Source: Spirochaeta isovalerica (GTDB lineage: Bacteria; Spirochaetota; Spirochaetia; DSM-2461). From it: 64,000 nt of DNA. The stretch is from NCBI RefSeq assembly GCF_014207565.1, contig NZ_JACHGJ010000001.1, positions 806,001-870,000 on the forward strand, read 5' to 3'. Shown here piece by piece: positions 1 to 8,638 of this stretch; the stretch's first letter is position 1; the number at the start of each line of letters is the position of its first letter. A program made the translations under genes and the position numbers. Below the pieces are notes generated by a model. It did no database searches. It saw nothing but the letters and a program-made list of their open reading frames with translations, and was not told where the DNA came from.

Positions 1-28
1 AGGATGGGATTTTTACTTAAGATTTTTT

Positions 29-988
29 CTATAAACTTATGCCGCGGCTTTTGAAACCGGAGCCGATGACATCGTGAACTTCATTCATAATGATGAAAGC
101 TTCGGGATCTTCCTGAAGAATAATGTATTTGAGTTGCGCGGACTGCCGGATACTGAAGGAAACGAATAGGATTTTTTTCTCCTGTCCCGTATAGCCCCCT
201 TCTCCGTATATATAGGTAACGCCCCGTTCAAGTTCATTAAAAACGCGTTCTTTTATTCTGTCGGCCGCTTCATTGTCGCTGCAGATGATGTGGGCGGCTT
301 TCACGCGCGAAAGTCCTTCGGTAACCATATCCACGAATTTTGAAGAAAGAAACAAGGCGAAATAACTCCACATGATAAGGTTCAGGTCACCGAACATGAT
401 TCCCGTAAAAAGAATGATTGCCGTTTCAATGATAAGATATCCGTTACCCACTGAAATATTGAATTTTTTCTTCAGGAAAGCGACAGGGATATCTGTTCCG
501 CCGGTTGAAGCGCGGGATTTGAAGATAAGCCCGATACCCACTCCCAGAAAGATTGATCCGGCGATAGTGGCGATCAGGATTTCATCAGTCATCGCCAGTT
601 CGGACATGTGTTTAAGCTTCCCGTCAACCATATTGTATTTCTCTATAAGCGGAACGAGGAGACCCCATTTATACAATCTGGCAGGGGCTACCAGATCGAC
701 CATAAGGGAACTGATAAAAAAGCCGATGAATGTTCCCAGACCGAATTCCCGCCCGATAAAAAAGATACCCAGCAGCCAGAGAGGAATATTCATTGCAAGC
801 ATGGAGATGCCGGCGTTCCACCCGAAAAAATGAAGAAAGATCTGACTTAGCCCTCCGACACCTCCCGGAGCGACTTTATAGGGCAGGAGAAACCAGGAGA
901 GACCAATCCCATATATGAGACTGCCTAATAAAATGCCTCCTGCCTGCTTAAAAAGTCCGTAGACTGATACTTGCGGTCTTTCACCCAT
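29..988 (-). CDS. YitT/DUF2179 family integral membrane protein
   Basis: A 319-residue protein with about six hydrophobic segments in the first 215 residues, then a soluble C-terminal domain of about 80 residues that fits DUF2179. The N-terminal half has the YitT-type GGVGGLSQI stretch and a later STGGTDIPV stretch. Members are inner-membrane proteins of unknown transport or signalling role. The start is ATG preceded by GGAGGAGG. It is divergent from the PilZ gene at 1082, with possible -35/-10 elements for both in the 93-base gap. Family assignment is firm; function is not known. Confidence 0.88.
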   Translation of the reverse strand: MGERPQVSVYGLFKQAGGILLGSLIYGIGLSWFLLPYKVAPGGVGGLSQIFLHFFGWNAGISMLAMNIPLWLLGIFFIGREFGLGTFIGFFISSLMVDLVAPARLYKWGLLVPLIEKYNMVDGKLKHMSELAMTDEILIATIAGSIFLGVGIGLIFKSRASTGGTDIPVAFLKKKFNISVGNGYLIIETAIILFTGIMFGDLNLIMWSYFALFLSSKFVDMVTEGLSRVKAAHIICSDNEAADRIKERVFNELERGVTYIYGEGGYTGQEKKILFVSFSIRQSAQLKYIILQEDPEAFIIMNEVHDVIGSGFKSRGISL

Positions 989-1034
989 ATCCGGCCTCCT
1001 CCATATAATCTGATAAGCTTTTATTCAATCAAAA

Positions 1035-1064
1035 TTGACATACAAAAGTATTTTGTTCAATAAT
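1035..1064 (+). promoter_or_regulatory. Sigma70-type promoter for the PilZ gene
   Basis: A perfect TTGACA at 1035-1040 is followed after 17-18 bases by CAATAA/AATAAT at 1058-1064. Transcription should begin near 1071, leaving a leader of about 11 bases that still holds the AGGGG ribosome site of the downstream gene. Confidence 0.55.
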
Positions 1065-1081
1065 TAAGTAGGGGTAATTTA

Positions 1082-1447
1082 ATGAAAGAACACAGAAGGT
1101 TCAACAGAGCCGATTATCACACAAAGGGCTATTTCATAAAAAACGATCAGGAGATACATTTCGGGATTATCAACATATCTCTAAACGGTATCCTTGTTGA
1201 TCCGGACAGCATTGAAGATTACACACTCCACATGGTTGTCCCTCTCATCATTCAGCTGTCATCCTCTGACATCCAGATAAAAACAACCGCCAGGCTGGTC
1301 CATCAGGAAAACCATCATTTCGGATTTCGATTTGAAGAGATTGATGTTGAAAGCATGATTCATTTGAGAAGGCTGGTCGAATTGAATTCCGACAGCGCCG
1401 ATCAGATAGCGAAAGAATTGCATTTTCTCAATAAAGACGATGCGTAA
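1082..1447 (+). CDS. Stand-alone PilZ domain protein
   Basis: A 121-residue protein consisting of one PilZ domain. The arginine-rich motif RRFNR lies near residue 5 and the second ligand motif NISLNG near residue 30, which are the parts of PilZ that hold cyclic di-GMP. This makes it a probable c-di-GMP receptor acting on motility, envelope or gene expression; the target is not visible. A ribosome site AGGGG precedes the ATG. It ends one base before the stop of the convergent Crp-like gene, with no terminator between them. Confidence 0.85.
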   Translation: MKEHRRFNRADYHTKGYFIKNDQEIHFGIINISLNGILVDPDSIEDYTLHMVVPLIIQLSSSDIQIKTTARLVHQENHHFGFRFEEIDVESMIHLRRLVELNSDSADQIAKELHFLNKDDA

Positions 1448-2113
1448 TTATTCTTCTACAGCTTCCTGACGCCTTCTTTTCGAATCGACCTGTCTTCTGA
1501 ACTCATTGATATTTTTAACGGTTATCCTGTCGTTATCTATCTCTATCTTTCTCTGAATTGAGAAATTATTCAAAACAGGCTGACATTCGTCAGGTGAAAT
1601 TCCCGCCCAGTGCGCTATATCATCAATAGAATTGTTAAAGACGACTTTTCCGGAAGCTTCTACGTCTTCCGAGATGTAATTCCCCACCTCGAAAAGCATA
1701 AGGAACACATCCATGATTTTCGCATCTATATCATCAAGAGTGAGAATCATGAAACGCCTTTTCTGATCATAAAGCCGTTTGGTAAACAACCGGAGCAGCT
1801 TCATTGCCATTTGGGGATTTCCCTTCATCAGGATTTCAAAGTTCTCCTTGTTGAATTCAAGAAGCTTGCAAGGCTCGACAGCGATTATAGTTGCGCTTCT
1901 AGGGGCTTCCTCCAGTAGAGCCATCTCTCCGAAAAATTCACCGGGATTGAGAATATCCAGGGTTTTTTCAATATTACCGAAGATTTTGACTATTTTGACT
2001 TTCCCCGATTGAATGAGATAAAAGCTGTCTCCCGGTTCATACTCGCAGAAGATGATGTCACCGGGATTATACGTAACGGCAAAGCGCTCGAACATGGAAA
2101 GATCAAGTTTCAT
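1448..2113 (-). CDS. Crp/Fnr-like regulator (cyclic-nucleotide-binding domain plus HTH)
   Basis: A 221-residue protein. Residues about 10-120 are a cyclic-nucleotide-binding beta-roll with GDIIFCEYEPGDSFYLI and GEFFGEMALLEEAPRSA, the latter being the phosphate-binding cassette (E and R present). Residues about 160-205 resemble a winged helix-turn-helix (DDIAHWAGISPDE). It is therefore likely a transcription factor that senses cAMP or a similar ligand. The start ATG overlaps the stop of the upstream CNB/TPR gene by four bases, so the two are co-transcribed and perhaps act together. The regulon cannot be read from this window. Confidence 0.85.
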   Translation of the reverse strand: MKLDLSMFERFAVTYNPGDIIFCEYEPGDSFYLIQSGKVKIVKIFGNIEKTLDILNPGEFFGEMALLEEAPRSATIIAVEPCKLLEFNKENFEILMKGNPQMAMKLLRLFTKRLYDQKRRFMILTLDDIDAKIMDVFLMLFEVGNYISEDVEASGKVVFNNSIDDIAHWAGISPDECQPVLNNFSIQRKIEIDNDRITVKNINEFRRQVDSKRRRQEAVEE

Positions 2114-3069
2114 TTACCCTCTCCTTCCAGTTTCTGTAACGTTTCGGTAATCAGTATGTAAATCTGCTGGGAAGGGTCGCTCATCGATAGTGCTTTTTTG
2201 TAAAAACTGACAGCCTTCTCCGTATCCCTGTTCGATTTGTAGCATTCCCCGATATAGTATAGGGCTTCAGGAACGTACTGGCTCTGTCCGTTCTTTTTTA
2301 TAAAATCCGTGAGCCGTATGGAAGCGTCGCTTCCTCTTCCCAGACGGAAAAGACAAATGCCGATCCTCATAGCCGATTCCTCAGCGTCCGGCGACCGGGA
2401 TTCCTGTATTTTCGAGAAAAGTTGAAGAGCTTTTCTGAATTCCCCCGATTCATAGTATTCCATGGCTTCGGAAAAAGAAAAGATATCTCCGGAACCGGAA
2501 GAGACATCATCATCGGTTGAGGAAGGCGCTTCCGAATACATACTCTTACCGTAATCTATCTTCTGCTTAACATCATTGAGAAATTTTCCCCTGGGATAAT
2601 GGATGAGATAGCGCTTGAAAGCCGCAACCGACTGCCGGTATTTCTGATTGTTATGATAATATATTCCAACGTTGTAAAGACCTTCTTCAGCATTTCTGTT
2701 ATCACCGGTTGACAGGAGATTCTGAACCTGCCTGTGAATGCGTCTGAGCTGGGTTGAATAAACCTTCAGCATCTTCATAATTATTCGCGTATTATTGGAT
2801 GCGACCTGCTCGAATTCCTCAACGGTAAAGGCGAGAACCGTCGAATCGACAAGTGCGAGAGCCTGTTCATCAGTTGTATAACCGCCCAAGGCCGATTTAA
2901 CACCGAAAAGCTCTCCTGTACGTATCTGATCCTGATCTTCCTGGCCTGTCTGAATATCCTGATAATTCAAGCTTACAACACCGGACTTCAGAACATAAAC
3001 ATAACTGTTTCTGAACCCCTTCATGTATATGACATTACCGGCACGGAAATTAACAGCTCTTGGTGACAC
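2110..3069 (-). CDS. Cyclic-nucleotide-binding domain protein with TPR repeats
   Basis: Read from GTG at 3069 the protein has 319 residues. It opens directly into a CNB beta-roll (FRAGNVIYMKGF, then GELFGVKSALGG near residue 75) and ends with tetratricopeptide-like repeats (residues about 125-180 and 205-315). The GTG is chosen because AGGAG stands five bases before it and because a TTGACA/TATCAT promoter lies across the upstream codons, so longer versions starting at 3150 or 3120 would begin before or inside that promoter. The cassette lacks the usual arginine, so nucleotide binding is uncertain. The TPR part suggests a protein-protein scaffold. It overlaps the downstream Crp-like gene by four bases. 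Confidence 0.8.
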   Translation of the reverse strand: MSPRAVNFRAGNVIYMKGFRNSYVYVLKSGVVSLNYQDIQTGQEDQDQIRTGELFGVKSALGGYTTDEQALALVDSTVLAFTVEEFEQVASNNTRIIMKMLKVYSTQLRRIHRQVQNLLSTGDNRNAEEGLYNVGIYYHNNQKYRQSVAAFKRYLIHYPRGKFLNDVKQKIDYGKSMYSEAPSSTDDDVSSGSGDIFSFSEAMEYYESGEFRKALQLFSKIQESRSPDAEESAMRIGICLFRLGRGSDASIRLTDFIKKNGQSQYVPEALYYIGECYKSNRDTEKAVSFYKKALSMSDPSQQIYILITETLQKLEGEGK

Positions 3070-3102
3070 ATTCGCTCCTGTAGAAATGACTCTTACTATA
3101 AA

Positions 3103-3131
3103 ATGATAAGACTGCCGCATAGGCATGTCAA
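3103..3131 (-). promoter_or_regulatory. Promoter of the CNB/TPR - Crp-like operon
   Basis: On the minus strand a perfect TTGACA (3131-3126), 17-base spacer and TATCAT (3108-3103). It decides the start codon of the downstream gene (GTG 3069). Confidence 0.7.
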
Positions 3132-3152
3132 CAACTATAAACCATTGCAATC

Positions 3153-3182
3153 TTGAATCAACAATAAAAAAAAGAGTATTCT
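3153..3182 (+). promoter_or_regulatory. Promoter with near-leaderless spacing for the PHP operon
   Basis: TTGAAT (3153-3158), 18-base spacer, TATTCT (3177-3182), then only nine bases to the ATG at 3192. No Shine-Dalgarno sequence is placed correctly. The predicted leader is 0-3 bases. Confidence 0.45.
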
Positions 3183-3191
3183 CATTTTAAT

Positions 3192-4016
3192 ATGATAGAT
3201 CTACACACTCATTCCACAGAATCGGATGGAACCAATACGCCTTCCGATCTGATGGACCTTGCGCGGGATAAGGGGATAACCACGATAGCTCTGACCGACC
3301 ACGATACATGCGCCGGCCTGGAAGAAGCTGCCAACCGTGCAGAAGAGATAGGAATTCGCCTGATTCCGGGAATTGAGCTGGAAATAAGCTTCAAGCCCGG
3401 AGAATTCCATTTGCTTGGCCTCAATATCACGAAATGGAAAGAGGAAATGGTTCCGGCCCTCCATGGGATAATGAACCGAAGGCTCGAAAGGAACCTTAAA
3501 ATGGTCAATCTGATAAACTCCGAAGGTATCGATCTCACTTACGAACAGGTTGTTGAAGAGGCGAAGGGACAGGTCATCGGACGCCCCCATTTCGCGTCCC
3601 TTCTTGTAAAAAAAGGGCTTGTCAAAAATACGGCCAAAGCCTTTGAAAAATATCTGGCTGTCGGAAGACCTTTTTATATTGAAAAAGAAGCTCTTTCCCT
3701 GAGAGAGGGTATAGACCTTATTAAAAGAGCAGGGGGACATCCTGTCATTGCCCACCCCATGTCGCTTTTTATTTCCTGGGGCAAATTACCGGAACGCCTG
3801 GCCAATTGGAAGGAAGAAGGTATCGAAGGAATTGAAGTCTGGCATTCCGGCGCCAAACCGAGAAAAAGCAAAAGACTGGAATTGATAGCCGATGATCTCG
3901 GACTTTTTAAAACCGGCGGCTCCGATTACCACGGAGATAACAGAAAAGACAGACCTCTTGGACTGGGAACAGGAGGAAAAGCGGTTCCTATTGATCCGGC
4001 CATACCTTTTTTGTGA
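3192..4016 (+). CDS. PHP-domain metal-dependent phosphoesterase (YciV/RNase AM-like)
   Basis: A 274-residue PHP protein with all family metal motifs: DLHTHSTESDG at the N terminus, LTDHDT near residue 36, PGIELE near residue 60, HPVIAHP near residue 185 and GGSDYHG near residue 245. The length and order match YciV/TrpH-type enzymes that hydrolyse 3',5'-nucleotide bisphosphates or trim RNA 5' ends. It is the first gene of an operon with the M23 peptidase, whose GTG start overlaps its stop (GTGA). No ribosome site is evident, consistent with the promoter lying right against the ATG. Confidence 0.88.
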   Translation: MIDLHTHSTESDGTNTPSDLMDLARDKGITTIALTDHDTCAGLEEAANRAEEIGIRLIPGIELEISFKPGEFHLLGLNITKWKEEMVPALHGIMNRRLERNLKMVNLINSEGIDLTYEQVVEEAKGQVIGRPHFASLLVKKGLVKNTAKAFEKYLAVGRPFYIEKEALSLREGIDLIKRAGGHPVIAHPMSLFISWGKLPERLANWKEEGIEGIEVWHSGAKPRKSKRLELIADDLGLFKTGGSDYHGDNRKDRPLGLGTGGKAVPIDPAIPFL

Positions 4017-4897
4017 AAAAAATATCCTTTCTCTTTCTCATATATATGCTTCCTCTTGCGCTCTTCGCCAATTATCCGGAAATCGGGCGTTTTCACAGAT
4101 CTGATATCTACTATGCTCAGCTTCAGTATGAAATCGGAGAATATTATAAAAGATCTCAAGCCGGTCGTTCTTCTATTCCTTTGAATTTCTATACGTACAT
4201 CGTTAAAGAGAAGGATTCTGTATTTTCCATCAGCTCCATACTCAACCTGAGTTATGACACCATAGTTTCGCTTAACGGTCTCGAGCATCCGGACGACCTG
4301 AAGGCTGGAGACATTCTTCTCATTCCCAATAGTCCGGGCGTTTTCGTTTCGGGGTTGCCGGAAACAGGACTGGAGGAAATTATCGCTCTGCGAAAGGAAA
4401 CGGGCAGGAAGATATATATAACAAAAAGCGGAAGGAAGACTCCCTACTTATTCATGGCGGGATCCTATCTTTCGGGTAAGGAAAGAGCTTTCTTCCTGCG
4501 GACATTATTCAGAAAACCTCTTGCTGTAACAGTTGTAACTTCAGCATACGGTTACCGCATTCATCCCGTACTGGGCAACAGGCACTTTCACACAGGTATT
4601 GATTACCGGGCCGAGGAAGGAACAGATGTGCTGGCATCGGAAGACGGAGTGATTTCGGGAACAGGAATGTTGGGAAATTACGGTTTATATATTATAATTG
4701 ATCATGAAGGGGGATACCAAACGGTATATAGCCACCTTAATAGAGTTAATGTTAAAGTTCATGATAGGGTTCTGTCAGGACAGGTCATTGCCGAGTCGGG
4801 CAATACGGGAATTTCCACAGGCCCCCATTTACATTTTGAAATAAGGAAAGAAGGCATCCCGGTAAATCCCGCACTCTTCTTTCCCGGAGAATTTTGA
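4013..4897 (+). CDS. LysM and M23 (LytM-type) peptidoglycan endopeptidase
   Basis: A 294-residue exported protein starting at GTG 4013. A signal peptide (KKISFLFLIYMLPLALFA) is followed by one LysM domain near residues 60-105 and a C-terminal M23 metallopeptidase domain with HPVLGNRHFHTGIDY, YSHL and GPHLHFEIR. These supply the zinc ligands and catalytic histidine, so it should be active rather than an EnvC-type activator. It probably cleaves peptide cross-links in the periplasm during growth or division. Translationally coupled to the PHP gene upstream and the PEGA-like gene downstream. Confidence 0.9.
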   Translation: MKKISFLFLIYMLPLALFANYPEIGRFHRSDIYYAQLQYEIGEYYKRSQAGRSSIPLNFYTYIVKEKDSVFSISSILNLSYDTIVSLNGLEHPDDLKAGDILLIPNSPGVFVSGLPETGLEEIIALRKETGRKIYITKSGRKTPYLFMAGSYLSGKERAFFLRTLFRKPLAVTVVTSAYGYRIHPVLGNRHFHTGIDYRAEEGTDVLASEDGVISGTGMLGNYGLYIIIDHEGGYQTVYSHLNRVNVKVHDRVLSGQVIAESGNTGISTGPHLHFEIRKEGIPVNPALFFPGEF

Positions 4898-5865
4898 TGA
4901 AAAAAAAGCTGATGGTGTTTTTCTCTACCATTCTCTCTCTTTCTCTCTGGGCGGAAAATGTTAACGGTCTGTTCGTTGGCGAACTCTCCCTTGCAGAAGA
5001 AAATACAGTGGAAATGGCACTCGAGGAAATAACCGCTGTCATTTTCGATAAGGAAACGTCCTTTCTCGAGGGAATTGAACTGAAAATTGAAGTGCCCAGA
5101 GAACTTCAGCAGTACAGAAATTCCTTTGCGGTCTATATGTATAAGAATGTTACGCCCGAGCCATCGGAAAACGGCCGTTTTTACAGGGGTACAAGGATAT
5201 TTATGCGCATGCTTCCCGTTCAGAATAATATCTATCTGAGGATACCCGCTTTTGAAGATAATTCCATGGTTCAGAACGCCGATTCCATTTTGATTCCGGG
5301 ATATACGCCGAGAGGAGAGTATCCGCTTCTCGCCACGATAATACCCATTATGAAAGGTATTCCCGGCAGCGCATTCGCGGAAAAATTCACCTTGACCTGC
5401 CGTCCGATCTATTCTCCCAAAGGTTCGTTGTCCCTCAAAGTGGGAAGCAGTCTTGAAGAGGGAGATGAGAGCTTCTCCGTTTCAATAGACGGGCAGCCCG
5501 TAAAATGGCCTTCAGGAGATTATATTCTCGACGAAGGGCTCCATGAGCTGATCGTTTCCAGTTCTACGGGAATGTCCAAAACAGCAAGCGTTGTTATAAA
5601 TGCCGGAGAAAAGCAGTTCCTGGACCTCCAGTTCAATTATTCGGAACCCCAGATTCTGATTGACGCACCGGAGGGAATTGGAATCTATCTCGATGATGAG
5701 GAGCTAATCCGGAAAAATCCCGAGGATCCCATTACGGTGGATGCGGGAGAACACTCCATAGTCTTTGAGATCGGGGGATACCAGTACAGCCGGGATTTTA
5801 CCGTTGTACCGGGCGATTCCCTGACAATTTCCCTTCAGATGGATGTTTTGATACATAAAAATTAA
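4897..5865 (+). CDS. Exported protein with PEGA-like C-terminal repeats
   Basis: About 322 residues. The ATG at 4897 shares a base with the stop of the peptidase gene (TGATG); a TTG three bases earlier is possible. A signal peptide (KKKLMVFFSTILSLSLWA) is followed by an unrecognised beta-rich region and two PEGA-like modules at roughly residues 190-250 and 255-320, each with a short 'IDG/IYLDDE' turn and an 'EGLHEL/AGEHSI' strand. PEGA modules are surface or wall-associated folds. Co-expression with the endopeptidase suggests an envelope role. The exact function is unknown. Confidence 0.65.
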   Translation: MKKKLMVFFSTILSLSLWAENVNGLFVGELSLAEENTVEMALEEITAVIFDKETSFLEGIELKIEVPRELQQYRNSFAVYMYKNVTPEPSENGRFYRGTRIFMRMLPVQNNIYLRIPAFEDNSMVQNADSILIPGYTPRGEYPLLATIIPIMKGIPGSAFAEKFTLTCRPIYSPKGSLSLKVGSSLEEGDESFSVSIDGQPVKWPSGDYILDEGLHELIVSSSTGMSKTASVVINAGEKQFLDLQFNYSEPQILIDAPEGIGIYLDDEELIRKNPEDPITVDAGEHSIVFEIGGYQYSRDFTVVPGDSLTISLQMDVLIHKN

Positions 5866-5893
5866 ATGATTGGAATTTTGTACCGATTATATT

Positions 5894-5985
5894 AGTGTCG
5901 GCGACGGACATAGTGCCCCTCCCAGTTTACTATTCTGTCGTTGACGCCCTTTGGGTGGGCCGGATCTTCCGGCCCTTATTTCTTT
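5894..5985 (+). ncRNA. Putative small structured RNA with a CCUCC (anti-SD-like) loop
   Basis: An 18-bp stem with one bulged C is formed by 5895-5913 and 5930-5947. Its 16-base loop (5914-5929) reads TGCCCCTCCCAGTTTA and exposes CCUCC, the same string as the 16S rRNA anti-Shine-Dalgarno. It is followed at once by an intrinsic terminator (5957-5985). The piece lies between a stop codon and the promoter of the next gene, so it is either a separate sRNA or a 3'-UTR-derived one. A promoter is not clear: TTGGAA at 5870 with a weak TAGTGT at 5893 is the best match. Confidence 0.45.
5957..5985 (+). terminator. Intrinsic terminator after the PHP-M23-PEGA operon / small RNA
   Basis: GGGCCGGA (5957-5964), 3-base loop, TCCGGCCC (5968-5975), then the T-rich run TTATTTCTTT. 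An 8-bp GC-rich stem. Confidence 0.8.
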
Positions 5986-5998
5986 GCCCCCATTCAGC

Positions 5999-6027
5999 TT
6001 GACAAAAAGCACCTGCCAACGTAATTT
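5999..6027 (+). promoter_or_regulatory. Leaderless-type promoter of the class A PBP gene
   Basis: Perfect TTGACA (5999-6004), 17-base spacer, TAATTT (6022-6027), then seven bases to the ATG at 6035. No Shine-Dalgarno sequence lies between. Transcription is predicted to start at or next to the A of the start codon. Confidence 0.65.
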
Positions 6028-6034
6028 AACCTAT

Positions 6035-8557
6035 ATGAACTTTACAGGATCGAGAAAAATCATTCTCATTGCACTTCTCTCAATGATGGGAGTTGTATCT
6101 GCAGGACTGGGAATCAGCCTGGGCTTCGCGCTGGCTATCACAAGAAATACCATTAACACGGAAAATTTCGGAGTCTATCAGCCGGCGATGCCGTCGCAGC
6201 TCCTCGATATAAACGGAAACCTTATTACCGAACTTTTCGGTGATGAAAAACGGGATGTCGTGAGCATAACCGAGCTGCCCAAATCGCTGATGAAAGCCCT
6301 GATAACCAGAGAGGATTCAGCTTTTTTCCATCATAACGGATTCAATATAGTCGGTTTTTCAAGAGCCCTCTATAACAATGTGTTCGGAAGTTACACTTCC
6401 GGAGGAAGTACTCTGACGCAGCAGGTCGCAGGTCACCTCTATGCGGACAGGCGGGATAAATCCGTAACCAGAAAAATACGTGAGCTCTGGTGGGCCTGGC
6501 AGCTGGAACGACAGCTGTCCAAGTATGAGATTCTGGAAATCTATCTGAATAAAATGGACCTGGGACACGGGGTTTCCGGCGTCGAAGCGGGATCCCAGTA
6601 TTTCTTTCAACATCCTGCAAGCGAGAATACCATTGCCGAAAATGTCATGCTGGTTATTCAATACGCCCTTCCCGGCTTGTATTCTCCGATCCGCCAGCCC
6701 GAAAGAGCAAAAGTTCAGCAGAGAAATATTCTCAACCAGGTTGTAAAAAACGGCTATGTAACCCAGGAGGAAGCTGACAACTCTTTTATCCTCTTCTGGG
6801 ATAATTGGGACTGGTCACGGGACAACATTGCCACAGCATTCTTCGACAGAGAAGACCAGGCTCCCTGGTTCAGCGAATATGTCCGCGGAGAACTGGACAA
6901 CATGCTTTACGGGACTCAGGACATGCTGAGAGACGGTTATACCGTTCACACGACCCTCAATCTTGATTATCAGAAAGACGCCGACGAAATAATCGAACGC
7001 AATCTCCAGAACTGGAACAGGATTTATAAGAGCCGACGGGGAACGCGAATGGATTACGTCGATGAGGAATTCGTTCCCATCTTCGATATGCTTTCTCTCG
7101 CTTTCAATATAGACAGCATCCGCGTGGCCGGATCGCAGGATATTAAAAACGCTGAAAACCTATACGAAGAGCAGATAGTTCCCACGCTCGATATAGTTTC
7201 CCAGATGTTCGGTCTGGACGGAGTTAAATCGGTTGTAGACTTCTCCTATGATAAAATTGATTCCCAGCTCGATAAATCGAGCATTGAAACAGCTCTTATA
7301 ACTCTGGATAATGAAACCGGATATATACTGGCAATGATAGGGGGAAGCAAGTTCGAAAGAGGAAACCAGCTGAACAGAGCCCTTCAGGGTTCTCTGCAGC
7401 CAGGATCGACTTTCAAACCGGTTTTCTACTCCTATGCCATATCTTCCGGTTTGTTTACGACCGCTTCGAGGATATTTGACGGGCCGACGGTTTTTACAAG
7501 TCCCGACGGTCAGCCTTATACGCCTTTGAACTACCGGGGCGAATGGATGGGCAATGTTCTGCTGCGAACAGCTCTTGCCAACTCCATGAACGTACCTTCT
7601 ATCAAAATAATGGAAGGTATCGGTTTCGATGCGGCTATTGAAAGAGCTTCCAGGCTTTATGGAATGACCGATCCCGTTCAGATAAGCGAAACATTTCCGA
7701 GAGTCTTCCCGCTGGCTCTCGGCGTTATCGCCATAGCTCCGGTCCATACGGCCAGAGCCTATGCAACATTCGCCAACCAGGGACGGGCTGTTGAGCCGAT
7801 AGCGATCCGCTACGTTCTGGACCGCGACGGAAATGTAATTTCCAATCCGGAAAAAGAACTCAGAGAAAAGCAGAAAGAAATGGGAGATGAGAGACAGATT
7901 CTCTCGCCTCAGGCTGCCTATATTATGACAAATCTTATGGAAACTACTGTCAAGTCCGGAACTCTCCGATGGAGAAGCCATGAAGTCGGCGGTTATGACG
8001 GTATGCCTATGGCCGGTAAAACCGGAACGACCCAGAACTGGGAAGATGCCTGGGCAGCGGGATTCTCCCCCTACTACACGACAGTTATCTGGGCCGGCTT
8101 CGACAAGAAGGGCGTATCTCTCGGAACAGAGCTTACAGGATCAACGGCGACCGGTGTCGCCTGGGCTCAGTATATGAAAGCCATCCATCAGGGCCTTCCA
8201 CTTAAAGATTTTTACAAACCGGAAACCGGAATTGTCGAGGTGGAAGTCGATGCCGACACAGGTCTGCTTCCCAGTGAATACAGTGAAGATACCATTACTG
8301 AAGTATTTATCGCCGGAACCGAACCGAAAGTGGTTGAGACTTATCACGAAAACAGAGCATACAGAAATACGTTCTATTCAGATAAAATGCTGACGACGAT
8401 TTCCTATGAATCCTACGATGCCGGTCTTGACCTCACTATAGACGATCCATTTGCCAATAATGATTATGTACTGGAAGGACTCGATATTGATCTCGATTTC
8501 CTCAACGATACAGGTTCGGACACTGAGGAGGATTCTGAGAATTCTCTTCTCGATTAA
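6035..8557 (+). CDS. Class A penicillin-binding protein (PBP1A type)
   Basis: 840 residues from ATG 6035. A cytoplasmic tag and one membrane anchor (residues about 5-35) precede a GT51 transglycosylase domain with the catalytic EDSAFFHHNG near residue 92 and GGSTLTQQ, then a transpeptidase domain with STFK (near 458), SMN (near 515) and KTGTT (near 661). It polymerises lipid II and cross-links glycan strands in the periplasm. The C-terminal 60 residues are acidic and poorly conserved. An in-frame ATG-less extension back to 5951 is rejected because it runs through the terminator and promoter. Probably monocistronic. Confidence 0.93.
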   Translation: MNFTGSRKIILIALLSMMGVVSAGLGISLGFALAITRNTINTENFGVYQPAMPSQLLDINGNLITELFGDEKRDVVSITELPKSLMKALITREDSAFFHHNGFNIVGFSRALYNNVFGSYTSGGSTLTQQVAGHLYADRRDKSVTRKIRELWWAWQLERQLSKYEILEIYLNKMDLGHGVSGVEAGSQYFFQHPASENTIAENVMLVIQYALPGLYSPIRQPERAKVQQRNILNQVVKNGYVTQEEADNSFILFWDNWDWSRDNIATAFFDREDQAPWFSEYVRGELDNMLYGTQDMLRDGYTVHTTLNLDYQKDADEIIERNLQNWNRIYKSRRGTRMDYVDEEFVPIFDMLSLAFNIDSIRVAGSQDIKNAENLYEEQIVPTLDIVSQMFGLDGVKSVVDFSYDKIDSQLDKSSIETALITLDNETGYILAMIGGSKFERGNQLNRALQGSLQPGSTFKPVFYSYAISSGLFTTASRIFDGPTVFTSPDGQPYTPLNYRGEWMGNVLLRTALANSMNVPSIKIMEGIGFDAAIERASRLYGMTDPVQISETFPRVFPLALGVIAIAPVHTARAYATFANQGRAVEPIAIRYVLDRDGNVISNPEKELREKQKEMGDERQILSPQAAYIMTNLMETTVKSGTLRWRSHEVGGYDGMPMAGKTGTTQNWEDAWAAGFSPYYTTVIWAGFDKKGVSLGTELTGSTATGVAWAQYMKAIHQGLPLKDFYKPETGIVEVEVDADTGLLPSEYSEDTITEVFIAGTEPKVVETYHENRAYRNTFYSDKMLTTISYESYDAGLDLTIDDPFANNDYVLEGLDIDLDFLNDTGSDTEEDSENSLLD

Positions 8558-8569
8558 AGAAGTAAACAG

Positions 8570-8600
8570 GCCGGTTTTTTTACTGAGACCGGCTCTTTAC
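8570..8600 (+). terminator. Weak intrinsic terminator after the PBP gene
   Basis: GCCGGT (8570-8575) and ACCGGC (8588-8593) enclose a 12-base loop that is itself T-rich, followed by TCTTTACTTT. Short stem, so termination strength is uncertain. Confidence 0.45.
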
Positions 8601-8638
8601 TTTCCATTACGGACGGACGGTTGTAAAGGAGGTTTTCT

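Noticed and set aside
5951-6034. Longer start for the class A PBP
   Set aside because: It runs through an intrinsic terminator and the TTGACA/TAATTT promoter.
7160-7981. 273-codon minus-strand open frame inside the PBP gene
   Set aside because: Antisense shadow of conserved transpeptidase sequence; low-complexity composition, no ribosome site.
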